Shown here piece after piece: positions 14,551 through 23,501 of a DNA stretch of 64,000 nucleotides. The translations under genes and the position numbers were made by a program. Each line of letters starts with the position of its first letter. Position 1 is the first letter of the stretch. Under the pieces are notes generated by a model. It searched no databases and was not told where the DNA came from. It was given only the letters and a program-made list of their open reading frames with translations. The DNA is from an uncultured Pelagibacteraceae bacterium (GTDB lineage: Bacteria; Pseudomonadota; Alphaproteobacteria; Pelagibacterales; Pelagibacteraceae), in the NCBI GenBank assembly GCA_902628815.1, contig CACOOK010000003.1:24001-88000 (forward strand). Reading direction: 5' to 3'.

Positions 14551-15860
14551 TTAATTTAGGTCAAAAACTATTAAAAGAAGCCCAAAGAGTTATACCAGGA
14601 GGGAACCAATTACTATCTAAAAGAAGTGAGATGTTTTTACCTAATCAATGGCCATCTTATTATAAGTTTTCTAGAGGATGCGTAGTCTCTGATTTAAATA
14701 AAAAAAAATATTTTGATTTTGCTGGAATGGGAGTGACATCTTGTATTTTAGGTTACGCTGATAGAGATATTAACAGAGCAATACAAAAGGGTTTGAGAAA
14801 CGGGGCAATGTCAACTTTAAATTCTCCACAGGAAGTAGAATTAGCAAAAAAACTTATCAAAATTCATAAGTGGTCCGATATGGTCAGATTCTCAAAATCT
14901 GGGGGTGAAGCTTGTTTGATAGCAATCAGGATAGCAAGAGCATTCTCAAAAAAGGAAAAAATAGCATTTTGTGGTTATCATGGATGGCACGATTGGTACA
15001 TGGCTTCCAACTTAAGTAATAAAAAAAATTTAGACGAGCAACTTTTACCTGGTTTAGGGAATAAAGGAATATCAAAATCTTTTAAGAATTCAATTTTTTC
15101 ATTTAATTATAATGATATAGATTCTCTTGAAAAAATTTTTAAAAAAAATAAAAATCAAATTGGAATAGTTATTATGGAACCAATGAGATTTAATTATCCT
15201 AAAAATAATTTTTTAAAGAAAGTAAAAAACCTCGCAAAAAAAAATGGAGCAATACTTATATTTGATGAAATCACTACAGGTTTTCATGAAAATTTGGGAG
15301 GCTTACACTTAAAATTCAAAGTTGACCCGGATATGGCTATTTTTGGCAAAGCCTTGGGAAATGGTCATCCAATTTCCGCTGTAATCGGAAAGAGAAAAAT
15401 AATGGATTTTGCCCAAAAAACATTTATCAGCTCTACGATGTGGACTGAGAGCATTGGATTTATTGCAGGAATAACCGCGCTTAATAAAATGAAAAAACTA
15501 AATGTTCAAAAAAACCTAGTTAAATATGGAAAAAAAATTAAGATCGGCTGGGCAAAAGTGGCTAGAAAAAATGGAATAAAAATTTCTATTAATGGATTAA
15601 ATTCTTTACCTGTTTTTAGGTTTGAATATCCAAATAAAAAAGAGATATCTACGTACTTTACTCAAGAAATGTTAAAATTAGGTTTTCTTGCTAAGGAAGC
15701 AATAGCTATTACTAATGTGTATGATGACAAAATAATAAATAAATATTTAAGATGTGTAGATAAAGTCTTTAATAAGATTAAAAAAATACAAAGTAAAAAG
15801 GAAAAATTTCCCCTCAAAGGTCCTTTAAAACATTCAACTTTAAGAAAAATTTCATACTAA
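14547..15860 (+). CDS. Class III aminotransferase, glutamate-1-semialdehyde aminomutase-like
   Basis: The 437-residue PLP enzyme has a HemL-like start (RVIPGGNQLLSKR), GGEACLIAIRIARAF near 119, the GYHGWHDW segment near 143, IFDEITTGF with the PLP-pyridine Asp240, and the Schiff-base Lys268 in FGKALGNGHP. GSA-like paralogues in glycan clusters aminate keto sugars or sugar side chains rather than make haem precursors. The next gene is a formyltransferase starting one base after the stop, so the likely outcome is an amino group that is then N-formylated (inference). Confidence 0.85.
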   Translation: MINLGQKLLKEAQRVIPGGNQLLSKRSEMFLPNQWPSYYKFSRGCVVSDLNKKKYFDFAGMGVTSCILGYADRDINRAIQKGLRNGAMSTLNSPQEVELAKKLIKIHKWSDMVRFSKSGGEACLIAIRIARAFSKKEKIAFCGYHGWHDWYMASNLSNKKNLDEQLLPGLGNKGISKSFKNSIFSFNYNDIDSLEKIFKKNKNQIGIVIMEPMRFNYPKNNFLKKVKNLAKKNGAILIFDEITTGFHENLGGLHLKFKVDPDMAIFGKALGNGHPISAVIGKRKIMDFAQKTFISSTMWTESIGFIAGITALNKMKKLNVQKNLVKYGKKIKIGWAKVARKNGIKISINGLNSLPVFRFEYPNKKEISTYFTQEMLKLGFLAKEAIAITNVYDDKIINKYLRCVDKVFNKIKKIQSKKEKFPLKGPLKHSTLRKISY

Positions 15861-16880
15861 ATGATAAAAAATAATAAATTTTTTATAAAAGATTTAAAAA
15901 AGATAGTCTTTCTTGGAGTTTTTGAAAATTTTGAAAACTTAATAGAAATTAACAATGTATTAGGATTAGAAACAGAAATTATTACTAGCTCTAGTCAATC
16001 AAAATTAATGCCCAAAAATATCAAACACAAAATTTTTAATTCCACTAAAGGTTCATTTGTAAAGTATATTAAGAAATCTTGTAAAATTAAAAATACTTTG
16101 TTTTTCTCAATCTCTGCAAGATATATTTTTAAGAAAGACAAAATTAAAAATTTATTCAATTATAACTTAGTGAACTTCCATGAAACGAGACTACCTTTAG
16201 ATGGTGGGGGAGCAGTTTTTTCTTGGAATATAATGAGAGAAGACAAAATCTGTAATCATACTATTCATTTAATTAATGAAGGTGTAGATAACGGTTCGAT
16301 TTTACATTCCAATAAAAGTATTTATCCTTACCATTGTAAAACACCATCAGATTTCAAAAAAGTTTCAGATGAAAGATTTATTGAAACATATAGAAAGTTC
16401 GTTGAGAAATTAAATAATGGTAAAAAATTTCAATTGTTATCTCAAAATAATGGAATAGGCAGATATAATCCTAGAATTGATACCGCAAAAAATGGATGGA
16501 TAGATTGGGATATGGAACCACACGATTTAATTAATTTTATAAACGCTTTTGATGAACCTTATAAAGGAGCGAGCACTTATATTGATAATCGGAAATTCGG
16601 TAGATTATTTATTAAAAAAGCACATTTACATGCAGGTGACTCTTCAAACCATCCCTTTATGCAAGGAATCATTTCAAGACACGATGGAGAATGGATCGTC
16701 GTTTCAACCAAAGGAAAATACATGCTATTAATCGAAAAAGTTTTGGATAAAAATGCAAAAAATATTCTATCTCAATTAAAACCAGGCGACAGATTTTTTA
16801 CTACTGCAAATGATCTTAAAAAATCAAAGGATAGTAGAGTTTTTTTTACAGCCAAAGGAAAAAAATATAAAAGGGTCTAA
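15861..16880 (+). CDS. Methionyl-tRNA formyltransferase-like sugar N-formyltransferase
   Basis: The 339-residue protein has a formyltransferase domain with the catalytic pattern NFHETRLPLDGGGAVFSW (Asn/His near 106-108) and EGVDNGSIL with the third catalytic Asp. A C-terminal Formyl_trans_C-like region follows (GWIDWDMEPHDLINFINAF, PYKGASTY). The family uses N10-formyl-tetrahydrofolate. In this locus it probably formylates an amino sugar made by the preceding aminotransferase, as ArnA, VioF or WlaRD do. A true Fmt would normally sit beside def, which is absent here. Confidence 0.82.
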   Translation: MIKNNKFFIKDLKKIVFLGVFENFENLIEINNVLGLETEIITSSSQSKLMPKNIKHKIFNSTKGSFVKYIKKSCKIKNTLFFSISARYIFKKDKIKNLFNYNLVNFHETRLPLDGGGAVFSWNIMREDKICNHTIHLINEGVDNGSILHSNKSIYPYHCKTPSDFKKVSDERFIETYRKFVEKLNNGKKFQLLSQNNGIGRYNPRIDTAKNGWIDWDMEPHDLINFINAFDEPYKGASTYIDNRKFGRLFIKKAHLHAGDSSNHPFMQGIISRHDGEWIVVSTKGKYMLLIEKVLDKNAKNILSQLKPGDRFFTTANDLKKSKDSRVFFTAKGKKYKRV

Positions 16881-16886
16881 GAAAAT

Positions 16887-17804
16887 ATGAAAAATATTCA
16901 ATCATTTAAAAGAACAAAAAAAGTAAATAAACAAATTGAAATTAATATAAAAAGAAGGACTGTTATTGTAGATGATAAACTGGTTTACTTTAAAGGTGTA
17001 CCTATACCAAGTTGGATTGAATTAAGTTTAATTGATGTTTGTAATAGATCTTGTTCTTTTTGCCCAAAGTCTGATCCAAAAGTGGCACCAAATACATATC
17101 AAAAAATGAATATGACATTAATTGAGAAGTTAACTTCAGATTTAAAAAAGATTAATTACAAAGGATCTGTGGTGTTATGTGGTTATGGTGAACCTATGTT
17201 ACATAAAGATATTTTTCAAATTTGTAATAAATTAGCAGAAGTATCTTTTGTTGAAGTAGTTACAAATGGTGACACTTTAAAGTCTAAAACTATCAAACAA
17301 TTATACAACTCGAATGTAAATAAATTGTTAATCAGCTTGTATGATGGACCAGAACAAGTAACTAAATTTAAAAAAATGCAAAAAGACTCAGGTGTGCCTG
17401 AAGATTTTGTAATATTACGTGAGAGATGGTTTGGGGCTGATAAAGATTTTGGTCTAAAACTAACTAATAGAACGGGAACAATTGATATAGGAAATCAGGA
17501 CAAATTAGAGACTTTTACTTATTGCAATTATCCTTCTTATTCAGTTTTAATCGACTGGAATGGCGATTTATTTCTTTGCCCACAAGATTGGCAAAGAAGA
17601 ATTACAACAGGAAATATGATGCAGAGCAGTCTATTTGAAATATGGACTGGTAAAGCATTGACAAAATATAGAAAAGACTTGCTAAGCGGCAATAGATGTA
17701 ACAGTCCTTGTTCTGAATGTAATGCTGAAGGAACAGTTTTAGGAAAGAGCCACGCTAAAGCTTGGAATGAAATTTATAAGACAAATGAGAATTTAAAAAA
17801 ATGA
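16887..17804 (+). CDS. Radical SAM/SPASM protein, second copy
   Basis: The 305-residue protein has a CX3CX2C motif in DVCNRSCSFCPK (about residues 51-60), a LCGYGEPMLHKD strand and a C-terminal SPASM-like domain with YCNYPSYSVLIDWNGDLFLCPQD and CNSPCSEC. It is shorter than the first copy at 9288 and only distantly similar. It overlaps the SDR gene by 4 bp. Such enzymes could carry out dehydration, epimerisation or deamination of a sugar. The substrate is unknown, and partners in this block (aminotransferase, formyltransferase, SDR, flavin reductase) suggest one pathway. Confidence 0.8.
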   Translation: MKNIQSFKRTKKVNKQIEINIKRRTVIVDDKLVYFKGVPIPSWIELSLIDVCNRSCSFCPKSDPKVAPNTYQKMNMTLIEKLTSDLKKINYKGSVVLCGYGEPMLHKDIFQICNKLAEVSFVEVVTNGDTLKSKTIKQLYNSNVNKLLISLYDGPEQVTKFKKMQKDSGVPEDFVILRERWFGADKDFGLKLTNRTGTIDIGNQDKLETFTYCNYPSYSVLIDWNGDLFLCPQDWQRRITTGNMMQSSLFEIWTGKALTKYRKDLLSGNRCNSPCSECNAEGTVLGKSHAKAWNEIYKTNENLKK

Positions 17805-18532
17805 AACGAAAGAAGATTCTAATTTCTGGAGCTGGTTTTGGAATTGGAAGAGAAATTGCTGAAAAATTTGCAAGAGAAAAGTACGATCTTTATCTTCTAA
17901 TTAGAAAGAGAAGTGAGATTAAAAATCTGAAGGTACTTGAAAAACAATATAATATTAAAACTAATATTTTTGTTGGAGATTTAAGAAATTTAAATTTTAT
18001 AAATAAATTAAAAAAAATCAAATATGTTGATCATGTTATTAATAATGCTGCGATGGCCAACACTAAGTATTTTACAGATGTTTCTGATAAAGATTTTAAA
18101 GATTTAGTTGATGTCAATTTAAGGGCTACATACAAAATATCTCAGATTTTTACAAAAAAAATGATTCAAAAAAATATAAAAGGAACAATAATAAGTATTA
18201 GCTCTCAACTCGGTCATATTGGAGCATATAATAGGACATTATATTGTTTAACAAAGTTTGGGCTAGAGGGTCTTACAAAATCAATGGCATTAGATCTAGC
18301 AAAATACGGGATAAGAGTTATTACAGTTGCACCAACTAAAACAATTGTAAGACCTATAGAATATAAAAAAACTCCGAAAAGATTAAAGATAATAAAAAAT
18401 AAAATCCCATTAAATAAATTTTCAAAAAAATCAGAAATAGCTTCTATAGTATATTTTTTAACAACCGAAGCAGCAAAATCTATTACCGGGACTTCTATTG
18501 TCACCGATGGAGGATGGACAGCTGGAAAATAA
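17801..18532 (+). CDS. Short-chain dehydrogenase/reductase
   Basis: The 243-residue classical SDR has the cofactor motif SGAGFGIGREIA (residues 7-18), NNAAMAN near 84, catalytic Ser in SISSQLG near 133, the YCLTK Tyr/Lys pair near 149-153 and a C-terminal TGTSIVTDGGWT. It should reduce a keto group or oxidise a hydroxyl with NAD(P). Its position between a radical SAM gene and an unknown gene points to a sugar modification step. FabG-type fatty acid function is less likely because no acp or fab genes are near. Confidence 0.85.
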   Translation: MKRKKILISGAGFGIGREIAEKFAREKYDLYLLIRKRSEIKNLKVLEKQYNIKTNIFVGDLRNLNFINKLKKIKYVDHVINNAAMANTKYFTDVSDKDFKDLVDVNLRATYKISQIFTKKMIQKNIKGTIISISSQLGHIGAYNRTLYCLTKFGLEGLTKSMALDLAKYGIRVITVAPTKTIVRPIEYKKTPKRLKIIKNKIPLNKFSKKSEIASIVYFLTTEAAKSITGTSIVTDGGWTAGK

Positions 18533-18533
18533 A

Positions 18534-19004
18534 ATGAAAATTTGGAAAACTATCGATAATATAAAGTTTGATAATTCTAAAGATTTATTGCTAGATTTTA
18601 AAAAAAAAAATTTTAAAACAAGTTTATGGGTTGATAATATTTTTGAAAAAAATGTTTACCATCTTAAAAAAATTAAACTTCCAATTAATCTATACAGAGT
18701 TTCTTTAAAAGATTTAGGATTTGATAAAGCAACTGAGCTTGAAAAAGTTTATGAGAAAGCAAAAATTAATCATTTAAAATTAGTAGATCCAATTTTAGCT
18801 TTGATTACCAGAGAACATTATCTTGAGCAACCAACAGGAGAATGGCTAAGATTTGCTACACCCTTAGACTCCATGATTGATAGTGACGGTGTATCTCACT
18901 TACCAAAATTAGGAAAAGCTTTGAATCTATATTTTGTTGAAACATATTGGTCTTACTCAAAAGCTATATTTCACCCTCATAATGAATTTGTATTTTGTAA
19001 ATGA
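18534..19004 (+). CDS. Hypothetical protein in sugar-modification block
   Basis: The 156-residue protein starts at an ATG 1 bp after the SDR stop. A longer in-frame extension to 18498 would run 35 bp back into the SDR gene and is not preferred. I recognise no family. Seen directly: no signal peptide or membrane helix, a basic N-terminus, a PTGEWLRFATPLDSM stretch and aromatic-rich C-terminus (YFVETYWSYSKAIF). It overlaps the flavin reductase gene by 4 bp, so it is translated as part of the operon. A small enzyme or binding subunit for the same sugar pathway is possible. Confidence 0.65.
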   Translation: MKIWKTIDNIKFDNSKDLLLDFKKKNFKTSLWVDNIFEKNVYHLKKIKLPINLYRVSLKDLGFDKATELEKVYEKAKINHLKLVDPILALITREHYLEQPTGEWLRFATPLDSMIDSDGVSHLPKLGKALNLYFVETYWSYSKAIFHPHNEFVFCK

Positions 19005-20062
19005 TATTTAAAAAAATTAAAATAGGTAAATTGAGCTTGAATAATAGAGTAGTTGTATCGCCAATGTGCCAGTACTCTGCAAAAAATGGATCTCCAACTA
19101 AATGGCACTATTCTCATTTGTTGAAACTAATCAATTCTGGAGCGTCTATGTTAACTATTGAGTCGACAGCGGTTAATAAAAAAGGAAAAATTACTCATAA
19201 TGACTTATGCCTAAGTAATACAAAACAAAAAATAAACTTTAAAAAATTAATAAAGTTTTTAAAGTTACATAATAATATACCCTTAACACTTCAGATATCC
19301 CATGCGGGCAGGAAAGGTTCTTCCCAAATTCCTTGGATAAAATCTAATACACCTTTAACAAAAAAACAAAATAATTGGCAAACTGTTTCAGCCTCGCCCA
19401 TTAAAAAAGATAAAAATTGGCCTATACCAAAGAGTTTGACAAAAATTGAAATAAAAAAAATCATTAAAGATTTTGCCAAAACAACAAAACTTGCAATGCT
19501 TGCGGGCCTGGATGGTTTAGAAATCCATATGGCGCACGGATATTTAATTCATCAGTTTTTGTCTCCAATTTCAAATAAAAGGACAGATGAATATGGAGGT
19601 TCTTTAGAAAAAAGATGTAGGTTTGCAATAGAAATAGCTAAAATCGTTAGAAAAGTCTGGCCTAAAAATAAAATTCTTGGAGCAAGAATAACTGGTACTG
19701 ATCATTTAAAAAATGGAATTACTGTTAAAGACTCAATATATTTAGTTAACAAACTTAAGTCTATAGGATTTAATTACGTTTGCGTGTCGAGTGGAGGAAT
19801 TCTTACAAAAACAAAATTAAGATTTTACAAAGGATTTAGACTTAAATTTGCATCTCAAATAAAAAAAAATTCAAAGATTTTAGTTCGTACGTCAGGGCAA
19901 ATGGATGATTTGTCATTCGCAGAGACTGCTATTAAAAAAAAAGAGGTAGATTTTGTAGCAGTGGGAAGAAATTTTATAAAAGAACCCTCATTTATATTTA
20001 AATACTCAAAATTTAAAAAAGAAAAAAAAATATTAAACAATCAATACTTAAGATGTATCTAA
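19001..20062 (+). CDS. Old yellow enzyme family NADH:flavin oxidoreductase
   Basis: The 353-residue TIM-barrel flavoenzyme has VSPMCQYSAKNGSPTKWH near 20 (as in YqjM-type OYEs), the substrate-binding His in HMAHGYLIHQFLSP near 175, NKRTDEYGGSLEKRCRF near 190 and VAVGRNFIKEP near the C-terminus. These enzymes reduce activated C=C bonds using FMN and NAD(P)H. In this cluster it may reduce an unsaturated sugar or acid intermediate. It overlaps both neighbours, so expression is coupled. It ends a six-gene run with no obvious precedent known to me. Confidence 0.85.
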   Translation: MIFKKIKIGKLSLNNRVVVSPMCQYSAKNGSPTKWHYSHLLKLINSGASMLTIESTAVNKKGKITHNDLCLSNTKQKINFKKLIKFLKLHNNIPLTLQISHAGRKGSSQIPWIKSNTPLTKKQNNWQTVSASPIKKDKNWPIPKSLTKIEIKKIIKDFAKTTKLAMLAGLDGLEIHMAHGYLIHQFLSPISNKRTDEYGGSLEKRCRFAIEIAKIVRKVWPKNKILGARITGTDHLKNGITVKDSIYLVNKLKSIGFNYVCVSSGGILTKTKLRFYKGFRLKFASQIKKNSKILVRTSGQMDDLSFAETAIKKKEVDFVAVGRNFIKEPSFIFKYSKFKKEKKILNNQYLRCI

Positions 20063-21702
20063 ATAGCACATTAACTTGGGATATTGACAATGATGAAAAT
20101 GATTATCCAAAAGAGATAAAAGAAATTTTCTTTCAAAATCGTATTAAGTTAAGAAAAAAATATAATCATTGGGTAGGTGAAATAAGTAAAAAATTCTCTA
20201 ATGATATAGATTGGTGGGTTTCAGTACCAGGAAGCAGAAATCCTTATTTTTCAGAAATTTATAAAACAATATGTTTGCTTGAAACAATTAGACAACTTAA
20301 AAGTAAAAAAATTATAATATTAACAAACTCAAAAAAAGTACAATCATTAATAAAACATAATTTTAGTAATAAAAACTTAAAAATAAGGTTCAATACTTTA
20401 AAAATACAAGGAAAAAACTATAGAAAGATAGTTATCAGTAGCATTTTTCAAATTATAATTTATTTGTTCATTAAATTGTTTTATAAAAAAAAAATTCCTT
20501 TTCAAAAAAATCTTGTTTTAATTAACACGTATCCCACTAATAATTTAAAAAAAGTTGAAAGACATTTTCAGTTTAGTGATAACTTTTTGAATAGTAATAA
20601 AAAGAGAATTTTATTTACTCCGACAATACTTATAACAAAAAATTTAATTAAAGTTTTTAAAACAATAAATTTTTTAAGTAAAAAAAATTATTTTTTTAAA
20701 GAAAGTATAATACCAATAAAAGATTTATTCTTTGCTATTAGTTATCCAATAAGAATTAGAAAATTTAGAGTTAAGTATAAAAAATTTAATAGATTTGATT
20801 TGAGTGATTTTATATTCAAAGAAATTTCAAATTTTAAGTATTTCAACGCTACGATGTTAGGTCTTATAAATTATAAATTCGTAGAAAATTTATATCTTAA
20901 AAAATTTAAAATTAAAAAAGCAATATGCTGGTTAGAAAATCACGAACAAAGAGGCTGGAATTATGCTTTTAGAAAGTATTTTAAGTCTACAGAGACCTTT
21001 GGATATCAAGGATTTACTAATCTGCCACAATTAATGAATACAGTGCCAACTAAATTTGAGGAAAAGTTCAAAGTTATACCTGAAAAAATTATTGTATCAG
21101 GTAAAGCTTATATTGAACCAAGAAAAGAATTTAATAAGAGTCTTAAAGTTTCTGTGGGCCCATCTTTTGTATATCAGAATGTTCACAAAAAATTTATAAA
21201 AAGAAGTAAAATTAGATACCTCGTAATATTAACTGAATTTTTGGATATAAATCTTAATTTGATCAAATGGTTAGAATATGCAATTAATAAAAACCCTTTA
21301 TTAATTTTCAATATTAAAAAACCAAAAATTCTTAAAATGGATGTTTTTCTTAATAAGTTGAACATTAAAGATAATCTTATTTTTTGTGATGGCAACCTAG
21401 ATCAAATTTTTAAAGATACAATAAATGTGATTACGTCAGGCCCAACGGGATCAACGATAGAAGCGCTTGGATATAATTGCAAATTACTTTTACCAATAAT
21501 TGACTCATATGACTCAATTTACTTGAAGAAAATAAATGCTCCAAAAAAAATGTATCAATTATTTAACAATAAGGATCAATTTTCAAAATATCTAAATTCA
21601 GTTGATAAATTAAAATCAAATAGAGAAAATTTAAATTTAAGTAAATACAAAAATAGTTTATTTGAAAAGGTTTCTCTAAAAAAAGAAAATATTTTTTTAT
21701 GA
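20053..21702 (+). CDS. Unknown surface-carbohydrate protein, possible transferase
   Basis: The 549-residue protein begins 10 bp inside the preceding gene. No named family is recognised. A hydrophobic stretch near 132-145 (IFQIIIYLFIKLFYK) could be a membrane anchor. The C-terminal third has a GT-B-like TSGPTGSTIEALGYNCKLLL segment near 472 resembling the donor-binding half of capsule transferases. A WLENHEQRGWNYAF segment near 296 looks conserved in character. The Lys/Asn/Phe content is extreme even for this genome. It overlaps the CDP-glucose dehydratase gene by 4 bp. It is likely a glycosyltransferase or a surface-polymer assembly protein, not proven. Confidence 0.6.
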   Translation: MYLNSTLTWDIDNDENDYPKEIKEIFFQNRIKLRKKYNHWVGEISKKFSNDIDWWVSVPGSRNPYFSEIYKTICLLETIRQLKSKKIIILTNSKKVQSLIKHNFSNKNLKIRFNTLKIQGKNYRKIVISSIFQIIIYLFIKLFYKKKIPFQKNLVLINTYPTNNLKKVERHFQFSDNFLNSNKKRILFTPTILITKNLIKVFKTINFLSKKNYFFKESIIPIKDLFFAISYPIRIRKFRVKYKKFNRFDLSDFIFKEISNFKYFNATMLGLINYKFVENLYLKKFKIKKAICWLENHEQRGWNYAFRKYFKSTETFGYQGFTNLPQLMNTVPTKFEEKFKVIPEKIIVSGKAYIEPRKEFNKSLKVSVGPSFVYQNVHKKFIKRSKIRYLVILTEFLDINLNLIKWLEYAINKNPLLIFNIKKPKILKMDVFLNKLNIKDNLIFCDGNLDQIFKDTINVITSGPTGSTIEALGYNCKLLLPIIDSYDSIYLKKINAPKKMYQLFNNKDQFSKYLNSVDKLKSNRENLNLSKYKNSLFEKVSLKKENIFL

Positions 21703-22802
21703 AAAAATTTCAAAAAAAAAAGGAATCTCTTATTAGAGTATTTAGAGGCAAAAAAATAATTATAACTGGCCATACAGGTTTCAAAGGGTCTTGGCTTACA
21801 ACTTGGCTTAATTCACTTGGAGCAAATATTGTTGGTATATCTAATAACATACCAACCAAACCTTCACACTTTAAAACTTTAGAATTTAAAAAAAACACTT
21901 TAAAAAGTCATTTTGTAGATTTAAGAAATTTAACTATAATTAAAAAAATTTTTAAAAAAGAAAAACCTGATTTTGTTTTTCATCTTGCAGCAGAGGCATT
22001 AGTAAAAAAATCTTATGAGTTTCCAGTAAAAACTATTACGACGAATATAATAGGTACTTTGAATGTTTTAGAGGCCTTAAAGCAATTAAAGAATAAAAAT
22101 TGTGCAGCTGTAATTATTACTAGTGATAAAGTTTACAAAAATTTAGAAATTTCAAGAGGGTACAAAGAGAGTGATGTATTAGGTGGCAAAGATCCTTATA
22201 GCGCCTCTAAAGCATCTGCAGAGATTATTATCAATTCTTATATAAATTCGTTTTTTCCCAAATTTAAATCAAATGTAACAATAGGTGTAGCTAGAGCTGG
22301 GAATGTTATTGGTGGAGGGGATTGGTCTGAGGATAGACTAATTCCTGATTGTATGAAATCTTGGCCAAGAAATAAGAGAGTACTTTTAAGAAATCCAAAT
22401 TCTACAAGGCCATGGCAACATGTTCTTGATGCTATCTGGGGCTATATAGTTTTGGCAAGAAATTTAAAAAACAAAAAGAAATTACACGGTGAAAATTTTA
22501 ATTTTGGACCCACATCTAAATCTAATCATACTGTTTTAAAACTCGTAAAGACTATGAATATTTATTGGAAAAAAGTTTCATGGGAAATTAAAAAAGATAA
22601 TAATAATTATTTCGAGTCTAATTTATTAAAATTAAATTCAAAAAAAGCTAAAAAATTACTCGGTTGGAGATGTGCTATGAATTTTACACAAACAGTCAAG
22701 ATGGTAGCAGAGTGGTATAAATTTTTTTACTCAAAAAAAAATAATAAACAAAATTTGACTTTATCACAAATTAAACAGTACGAAAAAATTTTAGATTTAT
22801 AA
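21699..22802 (+). CDS. rfbG: CDP-glucose 4,6-dehydratase
   Basis: The 367-residue extended SDR has the diagnostic ITGHTGFKGSWL (about residues 21-32), LAAEALVKKSY near 97, the DKVYKN stretch with catalytic Asp, the DPYSASKAS Tyr/Lys motif and RPWQHVLDAIWGY near 234. The reaction is CDP-glucose to CDP-4-keto-6-deoxyglucose, the branch point to 3,6-dideoxyhexoses and other deoxysugars. The cytidylyltransferase that makes CDP-glucose follows 5 bp downstream. It overlaps the preceding gene by 4 bp. ddhC-type 3-dehydratases are not seen, so the end product is unclear. Confidence 0.9.
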   Translation: MKKFQKKKESLIRVFRGKKIIITGHTGFKGSWLTTWLNSLGANIVGISNNIPTKPSHFKTLEFKKNTLKSHFVDLRNLTIIKKIFKKEKPDFVFHLAAEALVKKSYEFPVKTITTNIIGTLNVLEALKQLKNKNCAAVIITSDKVYKNLEISRGYKESDVLGGKDPYSASKASAEIIINSYINSFFPKFKSNVTIGVARAGNVIGGGDWSEDRLIPDCMKSWPRNKRVLLRNPNSTRPWQHVLDAIWGYIVLARNLKNKKKLHGENFNFGPTSKSNHTVLKLVKTMNIYWKKVSWEIKKDNNNYFESNLLKLNSKKAKKLLGWRCAMNFTQTVKMVAEWYKFFYSKKNNKQNLTLSQIKQYEKILDL

Positions 22803-22807
22803 ATAAT

Positions 22808-23494
22808 ATGAAAGTAGTTATTTTAGCTGGAGGAAGAGGCACAAGGTTATCAGAGTATACTTCCTCCATACCAAAGCCGATGATAAAGATTCTGGGTATC
22901 CCTATAATAGTAAGAATAATAAAATTTTATCAAAAATACGGATTCAAAGAATTCATAATTGCCAGTGGTTTTAAAAGCCAAGTTATAAAAAGGTATTTTT
23001 CAAAAAATAAAAATATTGCTAACGTTAAAGTTGTTTTTACCGGTTTAAATTCTATGACCGGAGGTAGAATTAAGAGGCTTAAAAAATACCTAGGCGACGA
23101 AAGATTTTTACTTACCTATGGAGATGGTCTCTGTAACATTAATTTAAAAAAATTATTAAATTTTCATATAAAAAGTAAAAATATCGTAACTCTTACAGCT
23201 GTGCGACCTCCTGCAAGATTTGGAGGCATAAAAATTTCAGGAAATAAAGTAAAATATTTTAAAGAAAAATCTAGACTAGATGAAGGATGGATCAATGGAG
23301 GATTTTTTGTCATGGAGTCAAAAATTTTTAAATATTTAAAAAATGATATGACAGTGCTAGAGAGGCAGCCTTTGGAAAGGATTTCAAAAGTTAAAAAACT
23401 TGGTGCATATAAAAATTTAAAAAATTGGCAATGTATGGATACTATTCGAGATAAAGAAATTTTAGAAAAGCTTGTTAAGGAAAAAAAACTTTAG
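22808..23494 (+). CDS. rfbF: Sugar-1-phosphate nucleotidyltransferase, probable glucose-1-phosphate cytidylyltransferase
   Basis: The 228-residue protein has the signature LAGGRGTRLSEYTSSIPKPM (residues 6-25), TYGDGL near 101 with the metal-binding Asp, GFFVMESK and a closing DTIRDKE. Similarity and the adjacent rfbG favour CTP:glucose-1-phosphate cytidylyltransferase. It is about 30 residues shorter than typical RfbF (about 257), mostly through trimmed loops. A different NTP or sugar cannot be excluded. Confidence 0.8.
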   Translation: MKVVILAGGRGTRLSEYTSSIPKPMIKILGIPIIVRIIKFYQKYGFKEFIIASGFKSQVIKRYFSKNKNIANVKVVFTGLNSMTGGRIKRLKKYLGDERFLLTYGDGLCNINLKKLLNFHIKSKNIVTLTAVRPPARFGGIKISGNKVKYFKEKSRLDEGWINGGFFVMESKIFKYLKNDMTVLERQPLERISKVKKLGAYKNLKNWQCMDTIRDKEILEKLVKEKKL

Positions 23495-23501
23495 GCTTTA
23501 A

